NCBI GenBank assembly: GCA_002840565.1
Contig: PHBK01000001.1
Location: forward strand, 62,001 to 126,000
Direction: 5' to 3'
DNA length: 64,000 nt
Source of the DNA: Deltaproteobacteria bacterium HGW-Deltaproteobacteria-12
Lineage (GTDB): Bacteria; Desulfobacterota; Syntrophia; Syntrophales; Smithellaceae
Shown here: one piece after another, positions 33,191 through 43,070 of the stretch
Layout: every line of letters begins with the position of its first letter
Position numbering within the stretch: position 1 is the stretch's first letter
Notes under the pieces: model-generated
The model's database searches: none
Seen by the model: only the letters and a program-made list of their open reading frames with translations
What the model was told of the DNA's origin: nothing
Program-made: the position numbers and the translations under genes

Positions 33191-35014
33191 TTAATCGTAG
33201 AGTTTTTCCAGCATGTCCCCGTATTTTTCCATGACCACGCGTCGTTTTAGTTTCATGGTCTGGGTAAGCATGCCGTTATCCAGGGTAAAATCTTCAAAGA
33301 TAAATTCGAATTTCTGGGGAATCTCGTATGACCCCACTATTTTGCGGAGATGGTTCTGCACCTCAGCAGTCAGCAGCTTTTTAAATTCCAGCGACACCGG
33401 ATTGGAAGGATCAAAAAGATTACCCGGATCGACTGATAGTTTGAGTTCGGTGGCCATATGCTGCAATAATTTCATGTCGGGAACAATCAAACCTACATTA
33501 TATTCATGCCCCGCACCGGTGACTACGGCATTTAAAACCCAGGGGATGATCTTCATTTCCCGTTCAATGGTATCCGGATGGATATATTTGCCGTTGGCAA
33601 GTTTATATTCTTCCTTGAAGCGGCCGGTAATGTATAAAAAGCCGTCATCATCCAGGCGTCCCCGATCTCCGGTGCGCACGCCCCGCATTCCGTTCATCTC
33701 CACAATTACTTCTTTGGTTTGTTCCGGTTTGTTGTGGTATCCAACCATGCACTGCGGTCCAAAGCAGATGATCTCCCCGTCGTCACCGGTTTCGCCTGTT
33801 CGGGAGCGATCAATTACGACCTTGGTTTTGGGGATCGGTTTTCCGACCGATCCCAAACGATTTCCCATCAACGGAGAGTTAACGGTAATGGCCGGTGATG
33901 TTTCGCTCAGACCATAGCAATCATAGGTCGGAATTCCGACATCGATAAAGAATTTGGCGATTTCCACATTCATGGGGGCGCTGCCGGTGACCGCGTTATC
34001 CAGCTTTCCTCCAAAGCGGTCCCGAATCTTTTGCAGAACGATTTTGTCCAGGATTTTGTATTTCAGACCGGCTTTGCCCGTTTCCCGTTTGAGCTTTGCC
34101 GCCGCCAGTGCCGCTTCAAAGAGCTTTAATTTTAACCCGCCTTCTTCCCTCATCTTGGCCCAGACCCCGTTATAGACCTTATTGAAGACCCGGGGCACGG
34201 ATACCATAATGGTCGGTTGGATTTTGGGCAAGTCATCAATGAGTGTCTCCACCGAGCCCATTATTCCCAGTGAACTGCCTCTCATGATTGAACCATGTAA
34301 ATCAGCGGTAATCCCGAAAGAGTGCGCCCAAGGAAGCATGGAGATGCAACGGCTATTTTCGTTCAATTTTGGAAACCAGGACAGGCTGACTTTGACATTT
34401 TCCACCAGATTGCCGTGAGAAAGAAGAACTCCTTTGGGTTCGCCCGTCGTACCCGAAGTATAAATTAAAACGGCAATGTCGGTGGACTTCGGGCGGATAG
34501 AAGCCACGGGTTTGGCCGCCCCTTTTTTCTCTAATGCTTCCATGGAGTCTGCCCCGGAACCTTCGATCAGGATGATTTTTTTCAGGGTGGGAATCTCGGC
34601 GGGGAAATTTTTCACTTTTTCCAAAATTTCCGGCTTGGATACAAACAGTACCTTGACGGCTGCATCCTTCACAACATATTTCCACATTGTCAGCAATTCT
34701 TTTTCATACATCGGCACGAAGGCCGCACCCAGGCCCAGTGTAGCCATCTCGCCTACCAGCCATTGCTTCCCATTATTGGCAATAATCCCGACAGTGTCTC
34801 CTTTTTGAACACCCATAGCTGATAATCCCGCCCGCAGATTATTTACCCGGGTGGCGATTTGACTGTAGGTTACCCATTGATAAACCCCGGCGCTGTCTTT
34901 TTCGCCGATCAACTGATTGTTGGGGAATTTAGCTACACTATTTTCAAAAATCTCCACCAAATTATCCGGCGCCTCATACGTGTTTTTATACTCGCCGTAC
35001 TCAAAAATCGCCAT
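33191..35014 (-). CDS. Long-chain acyl-CoA synthetase (AMP-forming)
   Basis: 607 residues, the size of the larger FadD15/ACSL-like group. The P-loop is LIYTSGTTGEPKGV, the core motif CYGLSETSPAITVNS, then the hinge TGDRGRLDDDGFLYITGR, with an extended C-terminal region. It activates long-chain fatty acids for degradation or lipid synthesis. The ATG at 35014 has GGGAGGG about eight bases upstream; the in-frame TTG further up is not needed. It stands alone, divergent from the MFS gene. Confidence 0.93.
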   Translation of the reverse strand: MAIFEYGEYKNTYEAPDNLVEIFENSVAKFPNNQLIGEKDSAGVYQWVTYSQIATRVNNLRAGLSAMGVQKGDTVGIIANNGKQWLVGEMATLGLGAAFVPMYEKELLTMWKYVVKDAAVKVLFVSKPEILEKVKNFPAEIPTLKKIILIEGSGADSMEALEKKGAAKPVASIRPKSTDIAVLIYTSGTTGEPKGVLLSHGNLVENVKVSLSWFPKLNENSRCISMLPWAHSFGITADLHGSIMRGSSLGIMGSVETLIDDLPKIQPTIMVSVPRVFNKVYNGVWAKMREEGGLKLKLFEAALAAAKLKRETGKAGLKYKILDKIVLQKIRDRFGGKLDNAVTGSAPMNVEIAKFFIDVGIPTYDCYGLSETSPAITVNSPLMGNRLGSVGKPIPKTKVVIDRSRTGETGDDGEIICFGPQCMVGYHNKPEQTKEVIVEMNGMRGVRTGDRGRLDDDGFLYITGRFKEEYKLANGKYIHPDTIEREMKIIPWVLNAVVTGAGHEYNVGLIVPDMKLLQHMATELKLSVDPGNLFDPSNPVSLEFKKLLTAEVQNHLRKIVGSYEIPQKFEFIFEDFTLDNGMLTQTMKLKRRVVMEKYGDMLEKLYD

Positions 35015-35382
35015 ACTCTTTACCCTCCCTTTCAAAATATTTTATTGCAAATTTGCTGAAAGCTTAAGTTTGAAAAAAACTATTAATTTATGGCTAATGT
35101 TTCGATTGGTTGTTTTTGTCAGCAAGCCAAGTTAAAATGAAGCTTCTTTACACAACTGCTGGTTTGGAGATTTTGTTTCATTAAAGGAATTGCCTTCAAA
35201 TGATGTATTATTCTTTGTCCGGTTAATACTTCCCCTGAAGTGCGATGGATCTTATGAGTAATGGTCTGTTCTGTCAAGAAAAAAAACGATTTTGTGGCCA
35301 TGTTTTCGATTGACAGGCCAAACATTCTCGGCCTATTCTCTTCCCGGAAAAAAGCAATACCTTATGCGACATGGGGGTGAAA
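35015..35382. other. Divergent intergenic region
   Basis: This AT-rich 368-base stretch separates the acyl-CoA synthetase and MFS genes. Apart from the synthetase ribosome site and the MFS promoter I see no gene; a 68-codon open frame on the minus strand (35119-35325) has no ribosome site and no family features. Confidence 0.5.
35310..35339 (+). promoter_or_regulatory. Promoter for MFS-peptidase-synthetase genes
   Basis: A perfect TTGACA (35310-35315), an 18-base spacer and TATTCT (35334-35339) lie 43 bases before the MFS start. The -10 matches four of six positions. Confidence 0.5.
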
Positions 35383-36672
35383 ATGAACGAAAAAGAAAAC
35401 AGCTCTGCGGAATACAAAACCGGTGGGTGGCGGGCGCATTATGTCTTAATTGTCTGCACCCTGCTCTATGTGATTAATTACATGGACCGGCAGGTTTTCT
35501 CCGTCATCCTGCAGCCGATGAAAATAGAACTCGGATTAACCGATGCGCAGTGCGGCCTTGCTTCCACGGTCCTGATTCTGGGCATGGCCTTCTTTTCCTT
35601 TCCCATTTCTTACCTGGTTGACCGCTGGAGCCGGCGGAAAGCCATCGGCATCATGGCCATTCTGTGGAGCGGGTTTACTTTTGCCACGGGGCTGGCTAAA
35701 AATTTCGCCGGCGTACTTATCCCGCGCGCTTTTGTGGGCTTAGGCGAAGCCGGTTTTGTACCCGGCGGCACGGCGATGATTACCGCATCGTACCCGAAAG
35801 AAAAGCGCGGCAGGGCCATGGGCATTTTTCATATTGCCATACCGCTGGGCGCGGCGGCCGGCGTCATTCTGGGCGGCGTTCTTTCCGCCAGGATGGGGTG
35901 GCGGACACCTTTCTTTTTTTTCGCCATCCCCGGAGTGGTGCTGGGAATTATGGCCTTCTTTATGAAGGATTATAAAACTGCAGACCAGCCCCAAACCGCC
36001 GGCGGCATTAAAAACTTCTATATAGCGCTGGCGGATGTTTTAAAGCTGACCACAATGCGCTGGTATTATCTGGCCTTGGGCATCGGTGTTTTCATGAGTT
36101 CTTCAGTCTTGGCCTGGCTCCCCAGCTTGATGATGAGGATGATGAATGTTTCCGAAGCAACGGCAGGGGCGATCACCGGAGGCATAGGCCTGGCTGCAAT
36201 TGTCGGCGCGCCGCTGGGAGGTTTTCTGGCCGATGTCTGGCAAAAGAAAAATCCGCGGGGCCGAATGTATGTGCCGGCCGTGAGCTTTTTTTTCAGCGGT
36301 GTGGTTCTGATTATCGTAATCCTCATTGGCTTCACCCCGGTAGGCATAGGGATTGCAGTATTTTATGGCATCCTGAGTTCCATGGCCATGCCGGCGGTGG
36401 CGGCCATTTCACAGGATGTTGTGCCGGTAGCGCATAAAGGTTTGTCCATGGGTTTGGCCATCTTTGCGCAATATATGCTCGGTGGCGCCTGGGGGCCTTA
36501 TATTGTTGGTGTCGTTTCCGACAAACTCGGCGGCGGCGCACAGGGCCTCAGCACGGCAGTGATGATTTGCGGCTTATTCGGCATAGTTTCGGGTATTTTA
36601 TTTTTCATTGCTTCCCGCACCTATCAGGAAGATTTGAAAAAAGTGAAAGATGAGGCGATTCTGGCGGAGTAG
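35383..36672 (+). CDS. Major facilitator superfamily transporter
   Basis: 429 residues with twelve predicted spans. NYMDRQVFSVI in TM1 and LVDRWSRRKAIGI (motif A, loop 2-3) place it with organic-anion or hexuronate/spinster-like MFS carriers. GRAMGIFHIAIPLGAAAG in TM4-5 fits the same group. The substrate is probably a carboxylate, in keeping with the acyl-CoA synthetase downstream, but this is inference. The ATG at 35383 is favoured by GGGGGTG just upstream. An M20 peptidase gene follows after 17 bases. Confidence 0.9.
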   Translation: MNEKENSSAEYKTGGWRAHYVLIVCTLLYVINYMDRQVFSVILQPMKIELGLTDAQCGLASTVLILGMAFFSFPISYLVDRWSRRKAIGIMAILWSGFTFATGLAKNFAGVLIPRAFVGLGEAGFVPGGTAMITASYPKEKRGRAMGIFHIAIPLGAAAGVILGGVLSARMGWRTPFFFFAIPGVVLGIMAFFMKDYKTADQPQTAGGIKNFYIALADVLKLTTMRWYYLALGIGVFMSSSVLAWLPSLMMRMMNVSEATAGAITGGIGLAAIVGAPLGGFLADVWQKKNPRGRMYVPAVSFFFSGVVLIIVILIGFTPVGIGIAVFYGILSSMAMPAVAAISQDVVPVAHKGLSMGLAIFAQYMLGGAWGPYIVGVVSDKLGGGAQGLSTAVMICGLFGIVSGILFFIASRTYQEDLKKVKDEAILAE

Positions 36673-36689
36673 AAAGATGAGGTGGCCTG

Positions 36690-38015
36690 ATGAATGATAA
36701 AAAGATGATGGAAGATGCGGCAGCAACGTTGAGCAGCTACATAAAGATTGATACTACCAATCTGCCGGGCAACGAGATGCCGGCAGCGCTCTGGCTGCAA
36801 GATCAGCTGGAAGGCCGTTCCATCACAAGGGATATAAAAATATATGAACCGCTGCCCGGCCGCGGGCTGTTAGTCGCCCGCGTTCCCGGTACGGAAAACC
36901 TCAAGCCGCTGATGCTTAATCACCATATGGACGTAGTCGCCGCCGATCCCGCCCAGTGGACCTATCCGCCTTTCAGCGGCGCGGTTGCCGACGGTTTTGT
37001 CTGGGGACGCGGCACGATCGATACCAAGGGACTCGGGATCATCTTTCTTATTGCGCTGGACCAGCTGCTCAAGGAGGGTGCCGGGTTCCGCCGTCCGGTT
37101 GTCTTTACTGCCGTTCCGGATGAAGAACTTGGTGGAAAGAACGGCATGCACTGGCTTGTGGAAAATCACCTAAAAGAAATTGATCCGGAGTGGGTTTGGG
37201 ATGAAGGCAGCGGCGGTCTGAAAGGCGTTTTTGGAAAGGACCTGATGTATGCCATTGCCGTTGCCGAAAAGACAGTTTATCAAGTGAAGCTGACGGCGAC
37301 AGGCGATCCGGGACATGGCTCGATGCCGCACGGGAATAACGCCAATGTTACTCTGCTTGCCGCCCTGCAGCGCATAGCCGATAATCCAAGGAAACTGCGC
37401 GCGGATGCGGCAGCCGTGCTGATGTTTAAGGCTCTGGCCCCGACACAGAAATTTCCCGCCTCCTTTCTGTTGAAGCATCTGTCTTGTCCTCTGGCTTTGG
37501 CAATTGCCGGAAGAAGTCTGGCCAAGGATAAGTTAACTAACGCGCTGTTTCGCGATACGTTGAGTATCAATATGATTAATGCCGGCTATCAGATCAACGT
37601 TATTCCGGAGAGGGCGGAAGCAATGATTGACTGCCGTCTGCTTCCCGGTACGGATGTCGAAGAATTTCGGCGCGCGCTGGATAGTATAATTAGAGACGAA
37701 AGAGTAAAGGTCGAACTCGTTCACAGCTCTGCTCCTTCCGGAATCGCACCTGTTGAAGGTCAATTTTACAGGACAGTCAGTGAAATAGCTACGCAGCATG
37801 TGCCTGGGGCGAGAGTTTTTCCCCTGTTGATGGCGGGGGCCACAGACGGCCGGTTCTGGCGTGAACGCGGTTACGCCGCTTACGGATTTGCGCCTTTTAT
37901 CCTGGAGCGCGAAGACATCGGGCGGGTGCACGGCATTGACGAACGTATTTCTCTCGATAACCTGAGTTTGGGAATTAAGACGGCGAAAGACATAATTAAA
38001 GCTCTTTGTGGTTGA
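36690..38015 (+). CDS. M20 family metallopeptidase / deacylase
   Basis: 441 residues. Zinc motifs are MLNHHMDVVAAD (first His/Asp), WGRGTIDTKG (bridging Asp), VPDEELGG (catalytic Glu plus Glu ligand) and a C-terminal VHGIDERI His. The lid domain starts near AEKTVYQVKLTATGDPGHGSMP. M20 enzymes cleave amino-acyl amides, carbamoyl groups or dipeptides. Between a carrier and a CoA ligase, it may release an acid from an imported N-acyl compound for activation; this is inference. AGGTGG precedes the ATG. Confidence 0.9.
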   Translation: MNDKKMMEDAAATLSSYIKIDTTNLPGNEMPAALWLQDQLEGRSITRDIKIYEPLPGRGLLVARVPGTENLKPLMLNHHMDVVAADPAQWTYPPFSGAVADGFVWGRGTIDTKGLGIIFLIALDQLLKEGAGFRRPVVFTAVPDEELGGKNGMHWLVENHLKEIDPEWVWDEGSGGLKGVFGKDLMYAIAVAEKTVYQVKLTATGDPGHGSMPHGNNANVTLLAALQRIADNPRKLRADAAAVLMFKALAPTQKFPASFLLKHLSCPLALAIAGRSLAKDKLTNALFRDTLSINMINAGYQINVIPERAEAMIDCRLLPGTDVEEFRRALDSIIRDERVKVELVHSSAPSGIAPVEGQFYRTVSEIATQHVPGARVFPLLMAGATDGRFWRERGYAAYGFAPFILEREDIGRVHGIDERISLDNLSLGIKTAKDIIKALCG

Positions 38016-38097
38016 ACGGTAAGATACAGCAGACAGAAAGTATTTTTTGTCCCCAAATACATGTTCAGGGGCTGATCATAAAGGAAAGGAGAGCAGC

Positions 38098-39633
38098 ATG
38101 AAATTCGAATTTGCAAACATCGGGGAGATGGTGGCGACTCAGGCAAGCCGGTACCGGGACAGGATCGCCATCCGCTATTACGACCGCGATATCACCTACC
38201 GCGATCTGGATGAGCATAGCAACAGGGTGGCCAACGGCCTTCGGAAACTGGGGGTCCGGAAAGGCGACCGGATCTGCATCCTCATGGATAACAGTCCGGA
38301 ATTTTACTATGTCTATTTCGGGATCATCAAGCTCGGGGGCATCGCCGGTCCGGTCAACTGCTGGTGGCAGACCGGAGAAATCCAGTATCTGCTGAACGAT
38401 TCCGGGGCGGTGGCCATTTTTTGCGATCACAATTACCGGGGGCACATCGACAAAATCAGCGGCGGGGCGCCGGCCCTGAAGCACGTCATCGAACGAGAAG
38501 CGACAGATGATCGTTTCCTGCCGTTCGAAAAAATGTTGACGGAGCCGGCCGAGTTTCCCGCAGTGGAGATCAGTCTCGATGATGTTTCCACAATTGTCTA
38601 TACCTCAGGGACGACGGGCAACCCCAAGGGGGTTTTGCTCACGCACAGAAATATCCTGACCAACTCCTGGCAGGCGAGTCTGCTTGCCAATATTGACGAG
38701 AAAGACGTTATTATGTGTTTCCTTCCGCTTTTTCACGTCAATGGTTTGGTCATTACGGGAATATCACCCCTGACAAAAGGTTCCCAGATCATCCTGCGCC
38801 GGAATTTCTCGGCCTCAGAGTTCTGGGAATGCGTCGCCAAATATCGGGTCTCGATTTTCAGCGGCGTGCCCACGGTTTACCAGATTCTCCTGAATACGCC
38901 GGGATTCGAAGGGGTGGACGTGTCGTCGCTGCGCTACGGCGTCTGTGGCGCGGCCCCCATGCCCGTGGATGCCATCCGGAAGTTCGAGGAAACGTTTAAC
39001 ATGATCATCATCGAAGGGTATGGTCTGACCGAAAGCACAGCCGGTGCAACGGCTAATCCGATCAACGGCGTCCGGAAAATCGGTTCCATCGGAATCCCCT
39101 TCGCAGACAGCGAAATTCGCCTTCTGGATGAGGAGGACAAAGAGGTTTCCCAGGGGGAAGTGGGAGAAATCTGCATCCGGGGCGACAATGTCATGAAAGG
39201 TTACTTCAACAAGCCGGAGGATACCGCCCAGACCCTGCGGGGCGGCTGGCTCCACACCGGGGATATGGCCTACAAGGATGTAGATGGTTATCTGTTTATT
39301 GTTGACCGGAAGAAGGAAATGATTATCCGGGGCGGGGAAAACATCTACCCCAAGGAACTGGAGGGAATTATTTACCGTCATCCCCAGGTTGCGGAGTCAG
39401 CGGTCGTCGGTGTTCCCGATGCAATCTACGGAGAGGAGGTTATGGCCTGCCTTGTCCTCCATCCCGGTCAGAAGCTGACGTTGGAAGAATTTCAAGAATG
39501 GTGCAAAGCCAACATGGCATCTTATAAAGTGCCGAAGTACGTTGATATAAGGACAGCGCTGCCCAAGAACCTGCTGGGCAAGATCCTGAAGAAGGAGCTG
39601 AAGGCCGCCCTGAAGGCGGAGGGAAAAATCTGA
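38098..39633 (+). CDS. Long-chain fatty acid-CoA ligase-like enzyme
   Basis: 511 residues, a class I adenylate-forming enzyme: VYTSGTTGNPKGVLLTH, EGYGLTES, GWLHTGDMAYKD, RGGENIYPKE and the catalytic Lys near LLGKILKKEL. Its base composition is somewhat richer in G+C than that of the genes before it. The ATG at 38098 has AAGGAAAGGAG six bases upstream. It is the last gene of the MFS operon, ended by the terminator at 39653. The acid substrate may be fatty or aromatic. Confidence 0.92.
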   Translation: MKFEFANIGEMVATQASRYRDRIAIRYYDRDITYRDLDEHSNRVANGLRKLGVRKGDRICILMDNSPEFYYVYFGIIKLGGIAGPVNCWWQTGEIQYLLNDSGAVAIFCDHNYRGHIDKISGGAPALKHVIEREATDDRFLPFEKMLTEPAEFPAVEISLDDVSTIVYTSGTTGNPKGVLLTHRNILTNSWQASLLANIDEKDVIMCFLPLFHVNGLVITGISPLTKGSQIILRRNFSASEFWECVAKYRVSIFSGVPTVYQILLNTPGFEGVDVSSLRYGVCGAAPMPVDAIRKFEETFNMIIIEGYGLTESTAGATANPINGVRKIGSIGIPFADSEIRLLDEEDKEVSQGEVGEICIRGDNVMKGYFNKPEDTAQTLRGGWLHTGDMAYKDVDGYLFIVDRKKEMIIRGGENIYPKELEGIIYRHPQVAESAVVGVPDAIYGEEVMACLVLHPGQKLTLEEFQEWCKANMASYKVPKYVDIRTALPKNLLGKILKKELKAALKAEGKI

Positions 39634-39652
39634 CTCCGGATGAAATAAAACT

Positions 39653-39700
39653 AAAACGCCCCCTGCACCGGAAGATGCAAAGGGGCGTTTTTATTTTATT
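39653..39700. terminator. Bidirectional terminator
   Basis: AAAACGCCCC (39653-39662) pairs with GGGGCGTTTT (39682-39691), with an inner TGCA/TGCA pair. It is followed by TTTATTTTATT on the plus strand and by a T-rich run on the minus strand, so it can end both converging transcripts (CoA ligase and FGGY kinase). Confidence 0.9.
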
Positions 39701-39702
39701 CG

Positions 39703-41268
39703 TTACTTCTCCGCCGGGTACCCCGTGATCCGGGCGATCCGTCGGTATATCGGATCCAGGGTGGGGAAAGACTTCTGGTAGGCCTCGTGAAAGAGCCGGC
39801 TATAAATGAGGTGGTTTTGTGGATCGGGCTGGAATATCCTGCCCTTGTGAACCATAGCCGCCACTGCTTCTTGAAATGTTTCATGCATCCCCGTGCCGAC
39901 TGCTGCGTCAATTGCTGCGCCCAGGGCTGCTATCTCGGAAGTCTCCATGCGCGAAGCAGGCAGATTGAACATGTCGGCCGCAATCTGCACCACCACGTCG
40001 CTGCGCGAACCGCCGCCGCCGACCCGAATTTCCTCAACGGCAATGCCGGTTTTCTTCCGGACGATCTCCGACATACGGCGCAGCTCGAAACAGATGCCTT
40101 CAAAAATTGCCCGGTAGATGTGGGCCCGGGTATGAATATCACCAAACCCGATAATTGCGCCCTTGGCGAACTTGTTGTTTACTGTGGGAGACCAGTGCGG
40201 CTGCAGCATGAGTCCCATAGAACCAGGCGGGATGTTGCGGATCACCTCGTCGAGCACGACCTCGGGCGCCACGCCGCGCTTCTCCGCCTCGAGAGCCTCG
40301 CGGTGGCCGAACTCCTGCTTGAACCAGGTTACCATCCAGAAGCCCCGCAGTATGAACATCTCGATTACCCAGGCTCGGGGCAGAGCGGCGGGCCAGGTAA
40401 AAAAGCGCAGTTGCCCGTCGTTGATGTATTTGTAAGATATCACCTCCATGGCCGTGCCTGTTCCGAAGCTGATCACGGCGACGGATGGGTCGATGGCGCC
40501 TGCCCCGAGGAGTTCACACTGTTTATCGCCCCCTCCGACCACAAGCGGCAGCCCTTCCGGTAAGCCTGTAGCCTCCGCAGCCTGAGCAGTAATATAGCCT
40601 ATCACTTGGTCCGGGGAGTAAAGGTCGACACAGTGTCGTTTTTCAATGCCCAGAACATTGTAAATGAAGTCCAGCGGGGCGCGGTAATAACGCAAAGCCT
40701 TGTAATCAAATGGTGAAATACCGGAGATCATGGCATAGGAATCACGGAATTCGCCCGTCAGCTTGCGGACGAAAAAACCCGTGGCTTGAACGAATTTGTG
40801 GGTCTGGCGGTAGATCTCGGGTTCGTTTAGCTTTATCCAGAGAAACTTGGAGTTCTTTTGCGAATAGCGGATGGCCTCGGCCAGTCCCAACAGGCCGGTG
40901 ACGAAGGTAATAGCCCTGCCGATGGGGGGAGCATTGGCAACCGTGCGCTGATCGAGCCAGATGATTCCTGCCCGCAGGGCGTTGCCGTCCCTGTCCATGG
41001 GGATGACTGTATTCCGCTGGCTGGTCAGGCCTATCCCGGCGATCTGACGGTGATCGATGTCGATTCTGGCCATCAGCCCCCGGCAGACCTGGCAGAGTTT
41101 GTCCCAGTAATCTTCGGTCCGCTGCTCGGCCCACCCGGGTGCCAGTGAGAAATAGGGTTCGAAGTCGGCCTGCTCCAGGGCGATCTGCCTGCCGTGGCGG
41201 TCAAAAAGCACCGCCCGGATGCTCTGGGTTCCGGAATCGATGGCGATGATATAGTCCTTGCCGTTCAT
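39703..41268 (-). CDS. FGGY-family carbohydrate/polyol kinase
   Basis: 521 residues with both FGGY lobes: IAIDSGTQSIRAVLFD (phosphate loop), EPYFSLAPGWAEQ, then SFGTGTAMEV and GGGGSRSDVVVQIAADM in the C-lobe. The length and the PPGSMGLMLQPHWSP and ITGYP motifs are shared with the second FGGY kinase at 59168-60733, and define a subgroup distinct from E. coli GlpK. Its operon holds a glycerol-3-phosphate dehydrogenase, so a glycerol-like substrate is plausible. The ATG at 41268 has AGGAGGT six bases upstream. Confidence 0.9.
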   Translation of the reverse strand: MNGKDYIIAIDSGTQSIRAVLFDRHGRQIALEQADFEPYFSLAPGWAEQRTEDYWDKLCQVCRGLMARIDIDHRQIAGIGLTSQRNTVIPMDRDGNALRAGIIWLDQRTVANAPPIGRAITFVTGLLGLAEAIRYSQKNSKFLWIKLNEPEIYRQTHKFVQATGFFVRKLTGEFRDSYAMISGISPFDYKALRYYRAPLDFIYNVLGIEKRHCVDLYSPDQVIGYITAQAAEATGLPEGLPLVVGGGDKQCELLGAGAIDPSVAVISFGTGTAMEVISYKYINDGQLRFFTWPAALPRAWVIEMFILRGFWMVTWFKQEFGHREALEAEKRGVAPEVVLDEVIRNIPPGSMGLMLQPHWSPTVNNKFAKGAIIGFGDIHTRAHIYRAIFEGICFELRRMSEIVRKKTGIAVEEIRVGGGGSRSDVVVQIAADMFNLPASRMETSEIAALGAAIDAAVGTGMHETFQEAVAAMVHKGRIFQPDPQNHLIYSRLFHEAYQKSFPTLDPIYRRIARITGYPAEK

Positions 41269-41317
41269 CGTTGACCTCCTGAGAATACTGCACAAGCCCT
41301 TAAGAGATAAATCCTGT

Positions 41318-43018
41318 TTATCTGCGGGGGGGGATCTCATCGAGCCCGAGTTGGCCGCCGGGATTCATGATGTTGTGCGGATCAAAATGGCGCTTTACTG
41401 CCCGCAAGACAGCCATCTGTTCCCTTCCCAAATGCTCTTCCATCCAGGGAGCAAGCAGACGGCCAACTCCGTGGTGATGGCTTAACGAACCGCCAAATTT
41501 CTGGATCCTGTCGATGATCCCGTTCTGAAAGGTGACATATTCGTCCACGTTCATGCGGGCGACGAAGATGAAGTAGAGATTTGTTCCCTGCGGGTAGAAA
41601 TGCGAGGCGTGCGTCAGACACATAGTATCGGGACGGCCTTTGATGTAGGCGCGGACGCCTGCGTGCAGTCGGTGCAGGTTGTCCCAGGTGACGCCGGCTT
41701 CGAGGGTATCGATCAGGATCCCGTAGTCGTTCAAATCTTCACGCATATATGGTTCCGTATAACGGGTATGTTCCCATTTGCGTGCTGCATAGCCGGTGAG
41801 AGAAATGGCGCCGTATTTTGCGGCGATGCGCTTGATTTTGCGGGCTACCAATCGGGTGAAGTCCTTATCGCCTTCGACATTCCCCATGCCCAGGCAGCGC
41901 TGCATCGGTTTAAATCCGCGGAAAGCAAGAAATGCATCGACGATTCCCGGCATGCCATAGAGCTTCAATCCACGGTCGGTTTCCTCCGGGTCGGAGATGC
42001 GAAAGATGGCGGGCTTGCCGAATTCGGACTGCATAATCTCCCGGCTGGCATCGACAGCGGCCTCCCAGGTGGGGTACATGAAGCTGAAGCGCTGCCGGTT
42101 CTCCGGCATATAGCGGAAAATCTTCATGGTCACCTCGACCAGGATGCCGAAGACTCCCTCCGATCCCTTCATAATCTCATTGACCTTGGGCCCGGTAGCC
42201 GTAGCCGGGTAATCCAGCGTTTTAAAGGTGCCGGCCGGGGTGACGTATTCCTGACTGAACACAATGTCGCAGGCATCGCCGTAATAAGTCGATGCCTGAC
42301 CCGAGCCCAGGGTTAAGATCCAGCCTCCGACTGTGGAATATTCGAAAGACTGGGGGAAGTGGCCGCAAGTATAGCGGAGCCTGGTGTGGAATATCTCCGG
42401 GGATTGGTTCAGCGCTTTCTCGTAAGCGGGACCAAACATACCCGGTTGGACGCGGGCCGTCTGGTTTAGTTCGTTAACCTCGAGAAGCTTATTCATGTGG
42501 GTGCTGAGCACCAGGGATATCCCGCCCTTAAAAGGCCGGCAGCCGAAGTTGCAAGACGAGCCGCCGCTGAAGACTGTGACGGGAATGAGTTCGGCGTCGC
42601 AGTATTCCACGATCTTCCGCACATCATTCTTGTCCCGCGGATGCACCACCACATCCGCCACCTCCCGGATGATGCCCTGGCGGAGCTCGATAATTTCCTC
42701 CGATGTTTTGGCCGATGAGTACTTAACGCGGGCGTAGTCGTCCGTGGCTATATTTTCCGGGCCGACTATGGATTTGAGCGCATCGATCTGGGAGGATTTA
42801 AGTGCGGAGGGACGGTTCAGGACAACCGGGGCCAGCCCTTCATTCTGCTTATGCAAAAAATCGGCGTCGCTCATGTGGAAATCCTGTTTCATCATTTTAA
42901 CCCAAGCATCGCTGGGATGCTTGAAATGATGCGGATCACCGTATTTGGCGATGGAGCGGAAAGTGCCCGGTGCCGGGGCCTCTTCCGTCCAGTCCGGCCT
43001 GAAAAATTTTAATTTCAT
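41318..43018 (-). CDS. FAD-linked oxidase, alkyl-DHAP-synthase-like
   Basis: 566 residues of the VAO/PCMH flavoprotein fold. FAD-binding motifs: VVVHPRDKNDVRKIV, VTVFSGGSSCNFG and SFEYSTVGGWILTLGSG. The C-terminal cap ends with SHHHGVGRLLAPWM; a triple-His motif followed by GVG is characteristic of alkyldihydroxyacetonephosphate synthase, which swaps the acyl chain of acyl-DHAP for a fatty alcohol in ether-lipid synthesis. Glycolate or lactate dehydrogenase activity is an alternative. The adjacent glycerol-3-phosphate dehydrogenase would supply DHAP. The ATG at 43018 gives the best distance to AAAGGAGGG. A C8 run near its 3' end falls in consecutive Pro codons. Confidence 0.82.
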   Translation of the reverse strand: MKLKFFRPDWTEEAPAPGTFRSIAKYGDPHHFKHPSDAWVKMMKQDFHMSDADFLHKQNEGLAPVVLNRPSALKSSQIDALKSIVGPENIATDDYARVKYSSAKTSEEIIELRQGIIREVADVVVHPRDKNDVRKIVEYCDAELIPVTVFSGGSSCNFGCRPFKGGISLVLSTHMNKLLEVNELNQTARVQPGMFGPAYEKALNQSPEIFHTRLRYTCGHFPQSFEYSTVGGWILTLGSGQASTYYGDACDIVFSQEYVTPAGTFKTLDYPATATGPKVNEIMKGSEGVFGILVEVTMKIFRYMPENRQRFSFMYPTWEAAVDASREIMQSEFGKPAIFRISDPEETDRGLKLYGMPGIVDAFLAFRGFKPMQRCLGMGNVEGDKDFTRLVARKIKRIAAKYGAISLTGYAARKWEHTRYTEPYMREDLNDYGILIDTLEAGVTWDNLHRLHAGVRAYIKGRPDTMCLTHASHFYPQGTNLYFIFVARMNVDEYVTFQNGIIDRIQKFGGSLSHHHGVGRLLAPWMEEHLGREQMAVLRAVKRHFDPHNIMNPGGQLGLDEIPPRR

Positions 43019-43070
43019 CACCATGCCCTCCTTTTTATCTATGATAACATTTGACGGATGGTACTTATTC

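Noticed and set aside
35119..35325. A 68-codon minus-strand frame between the acyl-CoA synthetase and MFS genes
   Set aside because: It has no ribosome site and no recognisable features, and it lies in AT-rich intergenic DNA.
41325..41332. A run of eight G (C on the coding strand) near the end of the alkyl-DHAP-synthase-like gene, as a phase-variable tract
   Set aside because: It falls in consecutive Pro codons four residues from the stop; slippage would change only the last residues.
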